Positions 8,470 through 15,392 of a stretch of 64,000 nt of DNA are shown one piece after another; within the stretch, counting starts at the first letter, position 1; the number at the start of each line of letters is the position of its first letter. Under the pieces are notes generated by a model. It was not told where the DNA came from. It saw only the letters and a program-made list of their open reading frames with translations, and ran no database searches. The translations under genes were made by a program, and so were the position numbers. Source of the stretch: Cupriavidus necator. GTDB lineage: Bacteria; Pseudomonadota; Gammaproteobacteria; Burkholderiales; Burkholderiaceae. The stretch covers positions 94,480 to 158,479 of the forward strand of contig NZ_SROX01000015.1 in the NCBI RefSeq assembly GCF_013141915.1, read 5' to 3'.

Positions 8470-9663
8470 TCAGAAACCCAGGATCATCTTGGAGATGATG
8501 TTCTTCTGCACTTCGGTCGCGCCGCCGTAGATCGAGGTCTTGCGCATGTCGTAGTAGGTGGAGGCGGCCGGTGCGGCCCACTCGGGGCCGGATGCCGGCT
8601 GGGTGGCGCCGGGCTCGAGCCAGTCGGGCGAGTACGGCCAGGCGTTGGGACCGGCCACTTCCATCATCAGCATGGCCAGGTCCTGCTGCACCTCCGAGCC
8701 GCGGATCTTGACGATCGACGCTTCGGGCCCCGGCGTGCCCGCGGCTTGCGTGGCCACGCGCAGCAGCAGCATTTCCAGCGCCATGATGTCCATCTCGACA
8801 CGCGCGATCTTGTCGCGCATGCGCACGTCCTCGATCAGCGGGCGGCCGGCGCCGTCGGTGGCTTGCGCCGCGTAGTGCTTGAGCTGGCGCAGTTCGCGAT
8901 GGCAGTGGCCAATGCCGGCGATGCCGGTGCGCTCGTGGCCAAGCAGGTACTTGGCGTAGGTCCAGGCGCGGTTCTCTTCGCCGACCAGGTTCTCGACCGG
9001 CACTTCCACGTCCTCGAACCAGGTCTCGTTGACGTCGTGGCCGCCGTCGAGCGTGGTGATCGGACGCACCGTCACGCCGGGCGACTTCATGTCGATCAGC
9101 AGCATCGAGATGCCTTCCTGCGCCTTCGCTTCGGAATCGGTGCGCACCAGGCAGAAGATCCAGTCGGCAAAGTGTGCCATCGTGGTCCAGGTCTTCTGGC
9201 CGTTGACGATGTACTTGTCGCCCTTGCGCACCGCGCGGGTCTTCAGCGAGGCCAGGTCAGAACCGGAACCCGGCTCGGAATAGCCCTGGCACCAGAAGTC
9301 TTCCACGCGCGGGATGCGCGGCAGGAAGCGCTGCTGCATCTCGGGGCTGGCGTACTTCATCAGCACCGGGCCGATCATGGTCAGCCCGAACGGCAGCAGG
9401 CGCGGCGCGCCGGCGCGGAAGGTCTCGATCTCGAAGATCAGGCGCTGCAGCGCGGTCCAGCCGGTGCCGCCCCACTGCTTGGGCCAGGTCGGCGCGCCCC
9501 AGCCCTGCGCCTGCAGGATGCGGTGCCAGCGGACGTAATCGTCCTTTTCCACGCGCTGGTGGTTGAGCACCTTGTTGCGGATGTCTTCCGGCAGTCTGGC
9601 CTGCACGAAAGCGCGGACTTCCTCGCGGAAGGCCTGTTCCTCGGCGGTGAAACGCAAATCCAT
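8470..9663 (-). CDS. Acyl-CoA dehydrogenase, larger catalytic subunit of the pair
   Basis: A 397-residue ACAD. Conserved parts are YSEPGSGSDLASL (residues ~128-140, FAD loop), KYIVNGQKTWTT and the C-terminal SIYGGATEVQKNIISKMILG. The position of the classical C-terminal catalytic glutamate is glycine (YGG), but Glu244 (GHERTGIA) aligns with the helix-G glutamate used by isovaleryl-CoA and heteromeric sterol ACADs. The ATG at 9663 has an AGGGGAC ribosome site; a longer reading to 9837 would add a proline/arginine-rich non-family extension. First gene of a two-gene operon with 7329-8456, divergent from a CoA ligase. The pairing with a non-catalytic partner argues for an alpha2-beta2 enzyme acting on large substrates. 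Confidence 0.9.
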   Translation of the reverse strand: MDLRFTAEEQAFREEVRAFVQARLPEDIRNKVLNHQRVEKDDYVRWHRILQAQGWGAPTWPKQWGGTGWTALQRLIFEIETFRAGAPRLLPFGLTMIGPVLMKYASPEMQQRFLPRIPRVEDFWCQGYSEPGSGSDLASLKTRAVRKGDKYIVNGQKTWTTMAHFADWIFCLVRTDSEAKAQEGISMLLIDMKSPGVTVRPITTLDGGHDVNETWFEDVEVPVENLVGEENRAWTYAKYLLGHERTGIAGIGHCHRELRQLKHYAAQATDGAGRPLIEDVRMRDKIARVEMDIMALEMLLLRVATQAAGTPGPEASIVKIRGSEVQQDLAMLMMEVAGPNAWPYSPDWLEPGATQPASGPEWAAPAASTYYDMRKTSIYGGATEVQKNIISKMILGF

Positions 9664-10023
9664 CTGAATGTCCCCTGTGGTACGCGGGCTTCGCGGAGCC
9701 GGCGCGCAATCCGGCGGTGCCGCGTGTTGTGCAGCGCGCCATGGTGAAAACCCTTGCTGTGCCGGCCGATTGTATGGGCCTCGGGTAATTCGTTGCTTTA
9801 TCAATCGCAAAGGCGTCCTTCGCGGCGACAGAACCACATGCGCCAGGCAGCGCTTGGCATGGCGCGCGCCGGCGGGACCATGGCCCGGACGAACACGACC
9901 TTAGTGAATTCCAAATGGCTGCGGCGCGGGGCTTGCCGCAAACTGATGCAGCCAGTTTCATGTGGCCGGGTGCATTCCGCCGCATATCCGACTCAGCCTG
10001 CATTCGAGAGATCCATCAGCACC
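9664..10023. promoter_or_regulatory. Divergent promoter region between ACAD pair and CoA ligase
   Basis: A 360-base gap between divergent start codons with no credible gene, and locally AT-rich around 9785-9825 and 9898-9920. It contains the 12-mer GTGAATTCCAAA (9904-9915), which occurs again in the divergent LysR/SDR gap at 35905-35916. No clear -35/-10 pair could be assigned. Confidence 0.5.
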
Positions 10024-11544
10024 ATGTCTTCCTTCCGCCCTCAATTCATCCACGAGATTCCCGCCCACTGGGCCGCGCAGACCCCGGCCGCGCCATGCCT
10101 CTACGAGAACGGCGCCGTCCTCAGCTATGGCGAGTTGTGGCGCCGCATTGAAGCGGCCCGCGACTGGCTAGCGGCACAGGGCGTAGGCGAAGGCGACCGG
10201 GTCATGGTCGTGGGCGAGAACTGCAACGAGATGGTGGTCACGCTGTTCGCCTGCAGCCTGCTGCACGCCTGGCCGATCAACGTCAACGCGCGCCTGTCCG
10301 CGCGCGAGATCGACAATATCCGCGATCACGCGCAGCCGGCGCTGGTGCTGTTCACCGGCCACGTTTCCGACGTTGCCGCGGCGCACGGCGAGCGGCTGGG
10401 CGCACAGGCCACCGGCTGCGCGGTCTATGACGACGGCATGGGCGTCGCGCGGGCGGACAGCGCGCCGCGGCGCGAACCCGCGGAGCTTGCCCGCGGCGTC
10501 GCCACGCTGATCTATACCTCAGGCACCACCGGCGCGCCCAAGGGCGTGATGGTGCCGCACGCCGGGCTGACCCAGTTCGCGCGTATCTCCGCGACCTCGC
10601 GCGACATGGGCCCGGCCGACGTGGCCTACGGCGCGCTGCCGATGTCGCATATCTTTGGCATCGCGACGGTGCTGATGGCCACGCTGTACGCCGGTGCCAG
10701 CCTGTTCCTGCGCCCGCGTTTCGACGCCAATGAAGTGTTCGAGGCACTGGCTGCGCCTGGCGTCACCATCCTGCAGGGCGTGCCGACCATGTTCACGCGC
10801 ATCATGGCAGTTGCCCCCGCCGTGGGCGCGAAGCCAGGCGCCTATCCGCGCCTGCGCTACCTCTATACCGGCGGCGCGCCGCTCGATCCCACGCTCAAGC
10901 GCGATGTTGAAACGCTGTTCGGCCAGCCGCTCCACCACGGCTACGGCATCACCGAATACGCCGGCTCGCTGTTCATCACGCGCATGGACGCGCCGCGCGC
11001 CGATTGCTCGGCCGGCTATATCGTCGAAGGCGTGGAGATCGAGATCACCGATGCCGAGGGCAAGCCGCTGCCCGCCGGCGAACGCGGCCAGATCCGCGTG
11101 CGCGGCCCGGGCGTGATGCTGGGCTACTACCGCAATCCGGAACAGACCGCCGAGGCGCTGCTGCCCGGCGGCTGGCTCAATACCGGCGACCTCGGCTATC
11201 TCGATGCCGACGGCGCGCTGTTCATCTCGGGCCGTTCCAAGGACCTGATCATCCGTTCGGGCTTCAATGTGTATCCGATCGAAGTGGAGTCGGTGATCAA
11301 TGCCTTTGCCGGCGTGCGCCAGTCCGCCGTGGTCGGGCGCACCACCAGCGACGGCAACGAAGAGGTGGTGGCCTTCATCGAACTGCAGGAAGGCGCCGAG
11401 CTCGACCGCAAGGCGCTGGACACGTACCTGCGCGACAGCCTGGCGCCCTACAAGCGGCCCGCCGAAATCCGCACCGTCGACGTGATTCCGACCACGGCGA
11501 GCGGCAAGCTGCTCAAGCAGCCGCTGCGCGCCATGCTCGACTAA
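10024..11544 (+). CDS. AMP-dependent acyl-CoA synthetase/ligase
   Basis: A 506-residue ANL-superfamily adenylating enzyme. The phosphate-binding loop is TLIYTSGTTGAPKGVM, the adenine-binding motif is YGITEYAGS, the hinge aspartate lies in NTGDLGYLDADG, and the catalytic lysine region near the C-terminus is PTTASGKLLKQPLR. It activates a carboxylic acid to its CoA thioester via the acyl-adenylate; chain type cannot be read from the sequence. ATG at 10024 (MSSFRPQFIHEIP) is the likely start; the frame extends further upstream without family sequence. The Bug receptor follows 55 bases later, so uptake and CoA activation of the same acid are probably coordinated with the divergent ACAD pair. Confidence 0.88.
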   Translation: MSSFRPQFIHEIPAHWAAQTPAAPCLYENGAVLSYGELWRRIEAARDWLAAQGVGEGDRVMVVGENCNEMVVTLFACSLLHAWPINVNARLSAREIDNIRDHAQPALVLFTGHVSDVAAAHGERLGAQATGCAVYDDGMGVARADSAPRREPAELARGVATLIYTSGTTGAPKGVMVPHAGLTQFARISATSRDMGPADVAYGALPMSHIFGIATVLMATLYAGASLFLRPRFDANEVFEALAAPGVTILQGVPTMFTRIMAVAPAVGAKPGAYPRLRYLYTGGAPLDPTLKRDVETLFGQPLHHGYGITEYAGSLFITRMDAPRADCSAGYIVEGVEIEITDAEGKPLPAGERGQIRVRGPGVMLGYYRNPEQTAEALLPGGWLNTGDLGYLDADGALFISGRSKDLIIRSGFNVYPIEVESVINAFAGVRQSAVVGRTTSDGNEEVVAFIELQEGAELDRKALDTYLRDSLAPYKRPAEIRTVDVIPTTASGKLLKQPLRAMLD

Positions 11545-11548
11545 AGCC

Positions 11549-11569
11549 CCCGGGGCACGGGGCCCCGGG
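11549..11569 (+). other. Intercistronic stem-loop
   Basis: CCCGGGGC / GCCCCGGG with a five-base loop between the ligase stop and the Bug gene's GGAGGAG ribosome site. No T-run follows, so read-through to the next gene is expected. Confidence 0.4.
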
Positions 11570-11599
11570 CATGACAGCCATCCCTGGAGGAGAACATAA

Positions 11600-12571
11600 A
11601 TGAAAACATGGAAGACGCTGGCCGCGCTGACTGCCACGCTGCTGCTGCAAGGCGCGGCATGGGCCGCCGATGCCTATCCGTCGCGCCCGGTCAAGCTGCT
11701 GGTGGGCTACGCCCCCGGCGGCCCGGTCGACACCGCCGCACGCATCTACGCCGAGCAGCTGGGCCGCGTGCTCAAGCAGCCGGTGGTGGTGGACAACCGC
11801 GCCGGCGCCAGCGGCGCAATCGCCGCCGACATGACCGCCAAGGCGGCACCGGACGGCTATACGCTGTATTTCGTTGCCAGCCCCACCATGACCATGACCC
11901 CGCTGATCCAGCACTCGGTCAACTTCAACCCGGTCAAGGATTTCACCTACATTGGCCTGATTACGGACTACACCAACGTGCTGCTGGTGAACAAGGACTT
12001 CCCGGCGAAGAACGTCAGCGAGCTGGTCGACTACGCGCGCAAGCATCCGGAAGGCGTCTCGTTCGGCTCCGCGGGCGTGGGCGCGTCCAATCACCTGTCG
12101 GCCGAACTGCTGGCGCAGATGAACAACGTGAAGATGCTGCACGTGCCGTACAAGGGCAACGCGCCCGCGATGGCGGACGTGATGAGCGGCAAGGTGACGT
12201 TCATGTTCGACATCACCGGCACGGCCATCGGCCATATCAACGGCGGCAAGGTGCGCGCGCTGGCGGTCACGTCGAAGACGCGCAACCCGGCACTGCCGAA
12301 CGTGCCGACCATGATCGAGTCGGGGCAGAAGGACTATGACCTGACCGGCTGGTATGCGCTGGTGGGACCGCAGAAGCTGCCGGCCGATGTGGTCGACAAG
12401 CTGGTCAAGGCGCAGAAGGCGGTGGGGGAGGATGCTGCTTTCCGGCAGCGGATGAGTGCTGGTGGGTATGACGTCAATGTCAGTACGCCGAAGGCGCTGG
12501 GGGAGCGGATTCAGCGGGAGTTGGCGTTGTGGGGTGGGGTGGTGAAGAAGGCGGGGATCCAGGCGGATTGA
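11600..12571 (+). CDS. Bug-family (TctC-like) tripartite tricarboxylate transporter substrate-binding protein
   Basis: A 323-residue periplasmic receptor with a Sec signal peptide (cut near AAWAADAYPS). Family landmarks: YPSRPVKLLVGYAPGGPVDTAAR at the mature N-terminus, VVVDNRAGASGAIAADM, the ligand-binding loop GSAGVGASNHLSAELL, and LHVPYKGNAPAMADVMSG. Strong GGAGGAG ribosome site eight bases before ATG. No TctA/TctB membrane genes are nearby, as is usual for the very expanded Bug families of Burkholderiales. Expected to bind a small carboxylate; the ligase and ACADs next door suggest the ligand is the acid they degrade. Codon use becomes less GC3-biased in the last 40 codons. Confidence 0.92.
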   Translation: MKTWKTLAALTATLLLQGAAWAADAYPSRPVKLLVGYAPGGPVDTAARIYAEQLGRVLKQPVVVDNRAGASGAIAADMTAKAAPDGYTLYFVASPTMTMTPLIQHSVNFNPVKDFTYIGLITDYTNVLLVNKDFPAKNVSELVDYARKHPEGVSFGSAGVGASNHLSAELLAQMNNVKMLHVPYKGNAPAMADVMSGKVTFMFDITGTAIGHINGGKVRALAVTSKTRNPALPNVPTMIESGQKDYDLTGWYALVGPQKLPADVVDKLVKAQKAVGEDAAFRQRMSAGGYDVNVSTPKALGERIQRELALWGGVVKKAGIQAD

Positions 12572-12591
12572 ACGCTTGTGGACGTTGCGGA

Positions 12592-12755
12592 AGGGCCGGC
12601 GAAACGCCGTAATGCCGTTCAGTTAAGGTATCAAACACTACCGTCATTCCCGCGCAGGCGGGAATCCAGCGTCTTTTGAAGTCACTGGGTTCCCGCCTGC
12701 GCGGGAACGACAGTGGTTAACTGAACGGCATTACGGCGAAACGCCGGCCTTTTTG
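12592..12755 (+). terminator. Rho-independent terminator of the Bug gene, split by a mobile element
   Basis: Joining the sequence left of the insertion to that right of it restores GGCCGGCG-AAA-CGCCGGCC followed by TTTTT, a classic terminator immediately after the Bug gene. The 13-base core CGGCGAAACGCCG is now present twice (12597-12609 and 12734-12746), one copy each side of the 124-bp element. The distal copy keeps the stem and T-run. Confidence 0.8.
12610..12733. mobile_element. IS4-like MITE (124 bp) with 17-bp terminal inverted repeats and 13-bp target duplication
   Basis: The element begins TAATGCCGTTCAGTTAA and ends with its exact reverse complement (12717-12733). It is flanked by a 13-bp direct repeat, CGGCGAAACGCCG. 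The end sequence closely resembles what I recall of the IS4 terminus (TAATGCCGATCAGTTAAG), and IS4 makes 11-13 bp duplications. Inside lies a second palindrome with 27-bp arms (12643-12669 and 12685-12711, GTCATTCCCGCGCAGGCGGG type, two mismatches), a sequence common as a dispersed repeat in betaproteobacteria. No coding capacity, so it would need a transposase supplied in trans. Confidence 0.78.
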
Positions 12756-12768
12756 TTTTCGGAGACGG

Positions 12769-12930
12769 TTGCGGGCTACGCAGCTTGTCCGTGACTACGG
12801 GCGTAGCTTCACGGACAAGAACCTGCGCAAAATGGTGCAATTCGTCACCGCGTTTCCGCAAGAGCCAATTGTCGTGACACTGTCACGACAATTGAGCTGG
12901 GCGCATTTCGTAGCGCAGCTGCCGCTGAAA
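12769..12930 (+). pseudogene. Relic of a DUF1016/YhcG-type nuclease gene
   Basis: The translation carries LVRDYGRSFTDKNLRKMVQF, then TLSRQLSWAHFVAQLPLK, which is the conserved DUF1016 N-terminal (winged-helix-like) region of YhcG/PDDEXK family proteins. It is only ~54 codons long: the normal protein is ~330-380 residues, and both its beginning and the whole PD-(D/E)XK nuclease domain are missing. It has no start codon context and stops at a repeat-rich region. A fragment left after deletion, next to the MITE. Confidence 0.75.
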
Positions 12931-12968
12931 GCGGTGGCAATAGCGATAGCCTTCACTTCGTTGATACT

Positions 12969-13112
12969 CCCGCCCTCTCCCCAACCCTCTCCCGCAAGCG
13001 GGAGTTGAAAGGCCGGAGGCAAGTGAACGTGCTGAGCGCTTGCTTGCCGCCGCCGGTTTGCTCCCCTCTCCCGCTTGCGGGAGAGGGGCGGGGGAGAGGG
13101 CCGGCGCATCCA
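12969..13112. repeat. Inverted pair of dispersed palindromic repeats (copies 3 and 4)
   Basis: Left arm 12969-13004 (CCGCCCTCTCCCC...CTCCCGCAAGCGGGAG) and right arm 13061-13112 (CTCCCGCTTGCGGGAG...GGGGGAGAGGG) are near-perfect reverse complements separated by 56 bases. Each arm also contains its own short hairpin. The downstream GGCGCATCCATGAAG is not a gene start. Confidence 0.7.
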
Positions 13113-13279
13113 TGAAGTTCGGCTTCGAAATCATCCGCGCCCCTTCAGGACTCGTCAGCCATCGAGGTATCGCCTGTCAACCACGACGCGTGCCTTCGCC
13201 AAAGCGCGGCTTCTCCGCCATGAGAATTTTGGCAACTTCTGCGATTGACCTGACGTATCCATCCTTCACAATCTGCTCC

Positions 13280-13309
13280 TTGATTGTGAACGACAGGGTT
13301 CTCTAGACT
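13280..13309 (+). promoter_or_regulatory. Candidate sigma-70 promoter for the structured leader and small gene
   Basis: TTGATT (13280-13285), 18 bases, then TAGACT (13304-13309). It lies at the start of a strongly structured untranslated stretch that runs to the gene at 13553. Confidence 0.4.
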
Positions 13310-13552
13310 GGCTTGGCTCCTGATCAACAGGAGTCGGGTGTGAGAACCCGGTTCACGTTCCAGCGGACGGTCGCGCAAGCGGCAATTTTCGAGTCCGTTG
13401 CGCTTGTGTGCGCCTTCACTTTACGGCGGGCCGGGCGGGGCCAGCTTCGGCTGGGCCGGGTAACGTCCGGTTTTCTCACCCTCGTCGTCTGGCCCGCCAC
13501 CTCAAGTGAGAATGAGCGGCGGGCCTCCACTTCTACGTTACAGAGGTCAGCT
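13310..13552 (+). ncRNA. Structured leader resembling phage C4 antisense RNA
   Basis: About 240 bases of untranslated sequence with dense pairing. Early hairpins are CTCCTG-ATCAA-CAGGAG and GGGT-GTGAG-ACCC. The main structure closes with GGCGGGCC (13425-13432) pairing to GGCCCGCC (13491-13498), flanked by CACTT (13417) pairing to AAGTG (13504), and encloses two hairpins (GGCCAGC-TTC-GGCTGGGCC and CCGG-GTAACGT-CCGG). Just downstream a second GGCGGGCC (13518-13525) with a second CACTT (13528) can compete for the same GGCCCGCC strand. That layout, a junction plus repeated complementary segments before a small gene, is what I recall for C4 RNAs of P1/P7-like phages. Family assignment needs a covariance-model search. 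Confidence 0.45.
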
Positions 13553-13903
13553 ATGTACCAGCCCAATATCGAATCCGACGTCTTTATCCCGCCTCGACTT
13601 GATGATTCCCTCTCCCGGTTCAGTCCTGAAACCCGCCGTGCAGCGCGTAAGGACGCGCTGCCTGTTCCCCGGCAGCTCTTGTTGTTGAATCTGTTGGACC
13701 AGGCCGATGCGATTGCGCGAGGGACTGCATGCATGCTGACGTTGGTGACCCACAGCGATTGCGATGCACAGGAAGAGGGAAGCGTAGCCTTGCAGGCGGC
13801 TACGTTGGATGCCTTGCGAGAGCTCTGTCGGGCCTCCCTTGGACTGCTGGCCGACAGGGTAGAAGACGTCGCGGAGGGAATTGAGGAGGCGATGGTCGTT
13901 TAA
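13553..13903 (+). CDS. Small hypothetical protein (116 aa), accessory-island type
   Basis: Starts at ATG 13553 with AGAGGTC seven bases upstream. The protein is largely helical and hydrophilic: MYQPNIESDVFIPPRLDD, a basic stretch (PETRRAARKDALPVPRQ), then a helical half ending in CRASLGLLADRVEDVAEGIE. I do not recognise a domain. Its upstream leader looks like a C4-type antisense RNA, which suggests phage or plasmid ancestry. The last 28 codons recur in degraded form at 27471-27554, on the far side of the CDI island, so this gene family marks both island ends. The next gene, an HTH protein, starts 86 bases downstream and may be cotranscribed. Confidence 0.7.
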   Translation: MYQPNIESDVFIPPRLDDSLSRFSPETRRAARKDALPVPRQLLLLNLLDQADAIARGTACMLTLVTHSDCDAQEEGSVALQAATLDALRELCRASLGLLADRVEDVAEGIEEAMVV

Positions 13904-13989
13904 TCAATCGCGGCCCACGAGGCTTCGTGCCGCCCGGCATGAAGCGGGCCGCGGATTCGAGCTATCGCCGACGCGAGGAAAGGCACACC

Positions 13990-14325
13990 ATGAAGATCGA
14001 CACCGAGATCCGCCACGTCACCAAGCCAGGCGCGAACCTGTTCCTGGAACTTGGTTTTTCGCCCACGGAAGCCAAGCGGCTGCAGGCCGCGTCGCAAAAG
14101 CAGATCAACGACACCAAGCAGCTGAAGGAGCAGCTGATGGACGAGCTGGCGGCATGGATAGGGCAGCACCACCTGAAACAGGCGGACGCTGCTGAAATCC
14201 TGATGGTGTCTCGTTCGCGTGTGTCGGACGTCGTGAATCGAAAGACGTCCAAATTCACCATCGACACACTGGTCGAGATGTTGAGCCGTATCGGCAAGCC
14301 CGTTCGTCTGGCGATCGGGGGGTAA
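13990..14325 (+). CDS. HigA-like XRE-family HTH protein (orphan antitoxin type)
   Basis: A 111-residue protein. After a short N-terminus comes the pattern of HTH_37-type regulators: FSPTEAKRLQAASQKQIND, then a helix-turn-helix (LKQADAAEILMVSRSRVSDV) and FTIDTLVEMLSRIGKPVRL. This is the fold of HigA/YgaK-like antitoxins. A RelE/HigB-type toxin gene would normally sit directly upstream, but the only upstream gene is the unrelated 116-residue protein at 13553. Start at ATG 13990 preceded by a GAGGAAAGG site; longer reading adds a non-family leader. Either an orphan antitoxin, a regulator of the neighbouring small gene, or a relic of a phage regulator. Confidence 0.8.
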   Translation: MKIDTEIRHVTKPGANLFLELGFSPTEAKRLQAASQKQINDTKQLKEQLMDELAAWIGQHHLKQADAAEILMVSRSRVSDVVNRKTSKFTIDTLVEMLSRIGKPVRLAIGG

Positions 14326-14716
14326 GCCAGAGGCGCGTCCTGGTGACGCCGGCCTTTTCGTATTTTTTTGGGGGGCGGGATTCGGGGGAATGCGCCGTGT
14401 TGATAGGGCGTTTTCGCTCTCGCGCGCCACGTTAGCCATTTTCCCTTCGACATAATTTTGTAAATCCGAAATTTCCATAGAATATTCGGAATGTTCGGAT
14501 CGAAAACATCTGGGTGTTCTGCGTAGCGCACTCGGATTTGTGCGGCAATTAACCCGATCCGCCACATGAATCCAACGTTTTCATTGTTTTATAGATTTTA
14601 AGGCAAGTCTGATAGACGTATTAGTCCGGGAAACGGTTAATTCGTTCAGTGCCGGCAATCATATTTGTTGATGCCGTCAGGAGGAACGATTAACCCATCC
14701 GCAGAGGACTTGAGCA
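14326..14716. other. AT-rich intergenic stretch upstream of the lipoprotein gene
   Basis: No gene is supported. The stretch opens with GACGCCGGCC and T-rich sequence (14340-14370, weak terminator for the HTH gene) and is then much more AT-rich than the genome average, notably 14440-14640, with the partial inverted motif CGAAATTTCC...ATATTCGG. Probably holds the promoter of the lipoprotein gene and foreign DNA. Confidence 0.5.
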
Positions 14717-15307
14717 ATGAAAAAATTGGCGATGTACGTAGGTCTGGTTTCCAGTGTCGCGCTGTTTGCCGCTTGTGGCGGCGGGGGCGATGATGGCAAT
14801 GGCGGCACTTCCTCGCAGGACCAGTCCGCCGCAAATGGCGGCGCCTCCACCCCAACCCCCACGCCCGCGCCGGCCGCGTTCTCCTGCCCCGATAGCTACA
14901 GAAAGCTCACGCTGTCCAACAGCGCGGTGCCGAACGCCAACATGTCCATCGCGACCGACGACGGCATCGCCAGGCTGACCGTCAAGACACCGGCCACGGG
15001 ACTTGCCAACGTCACGATCTGCCTGGGCAAGCCTGATCCGCTCCCTGCCGGCGTCGTTGCTGATTACGTCTATGAGGTCAAGACAGACGGCGCCTACGCC
15101 AGCCTGCTCAATCCGCAGATCAGCCTGACCTTCACCACGCCGGCTGCGCTTGCAGCCGCGCCGGCAATCGAAGTGGCCCAGAGCACCGCCAATGGCGTCA
15201 CCTACACCGCCGCGCCAGGCGGCCAGGGCACCGTGAATGGCACTAACGTGGCCGTGACCGCCTCGGCACCCGTGGCCGGCGTGTACGTCGTGCGGCTGCC
15301 GCACTGA
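14717..15307 (+). CDS. Putative lipoprotein of unknown function
   Basis: A 196-residue protein with a lipoprotein signal peptide, MKKLAMYVGLVSSVALFAAC, where Cys20 in the lipobox FAAC would be lipidated. A flexible Gly/Asp/Ser and Pro/Thr linker follows (GGGGDDGNGG... TPTPTPAP), typical of outer-membrane-anchored lipoproteins. The C-terminal domain is beta-rich and contains a pair of cysteines (SCPDSY and TICLGKPDP). No known domain recognised. It sits just before the large adhesin-toxin gene, in the same direction, 85 bases upstream, but there is no evidence that it is a CDI component. Confidence 0.75.
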   Translation: MKKLAMYVGLVSSVALFAACGGGGDDGNGGTSSQDQSAANGGASTPTPTPAPAAFSCPDSYRKLTLSNSAVPNANMSIATDDGIARLTVKTPATGLANVTICLGKPDPLPAGVVADYVYEVKTDGAYASLLNPQISLTFTTPAALAAAPAIEVAQSTANGVTYTAAPGGQGTVNGTNVAVTASAPVAGVYVVRLPH

Positions 15308-15392
15308 TTCCCAAACCTTCAAGTCGTCGCCAGGCTGCACGGGAGCGCAGCCTGGTGGTCTTGCATCGGCCCTCCGCGTTTCGCATCCGCGT

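Noticed and set aside
12780..12816. Inverted sequence CTTGTCCGTGA...TCACGGACAAG in the DUF1016 relic as a terminator
   Set aside because: It lies inside coding-type sequence of the relic, has no T-run and is not next to a transcribed gene end; kept as a coincidental palindrome.
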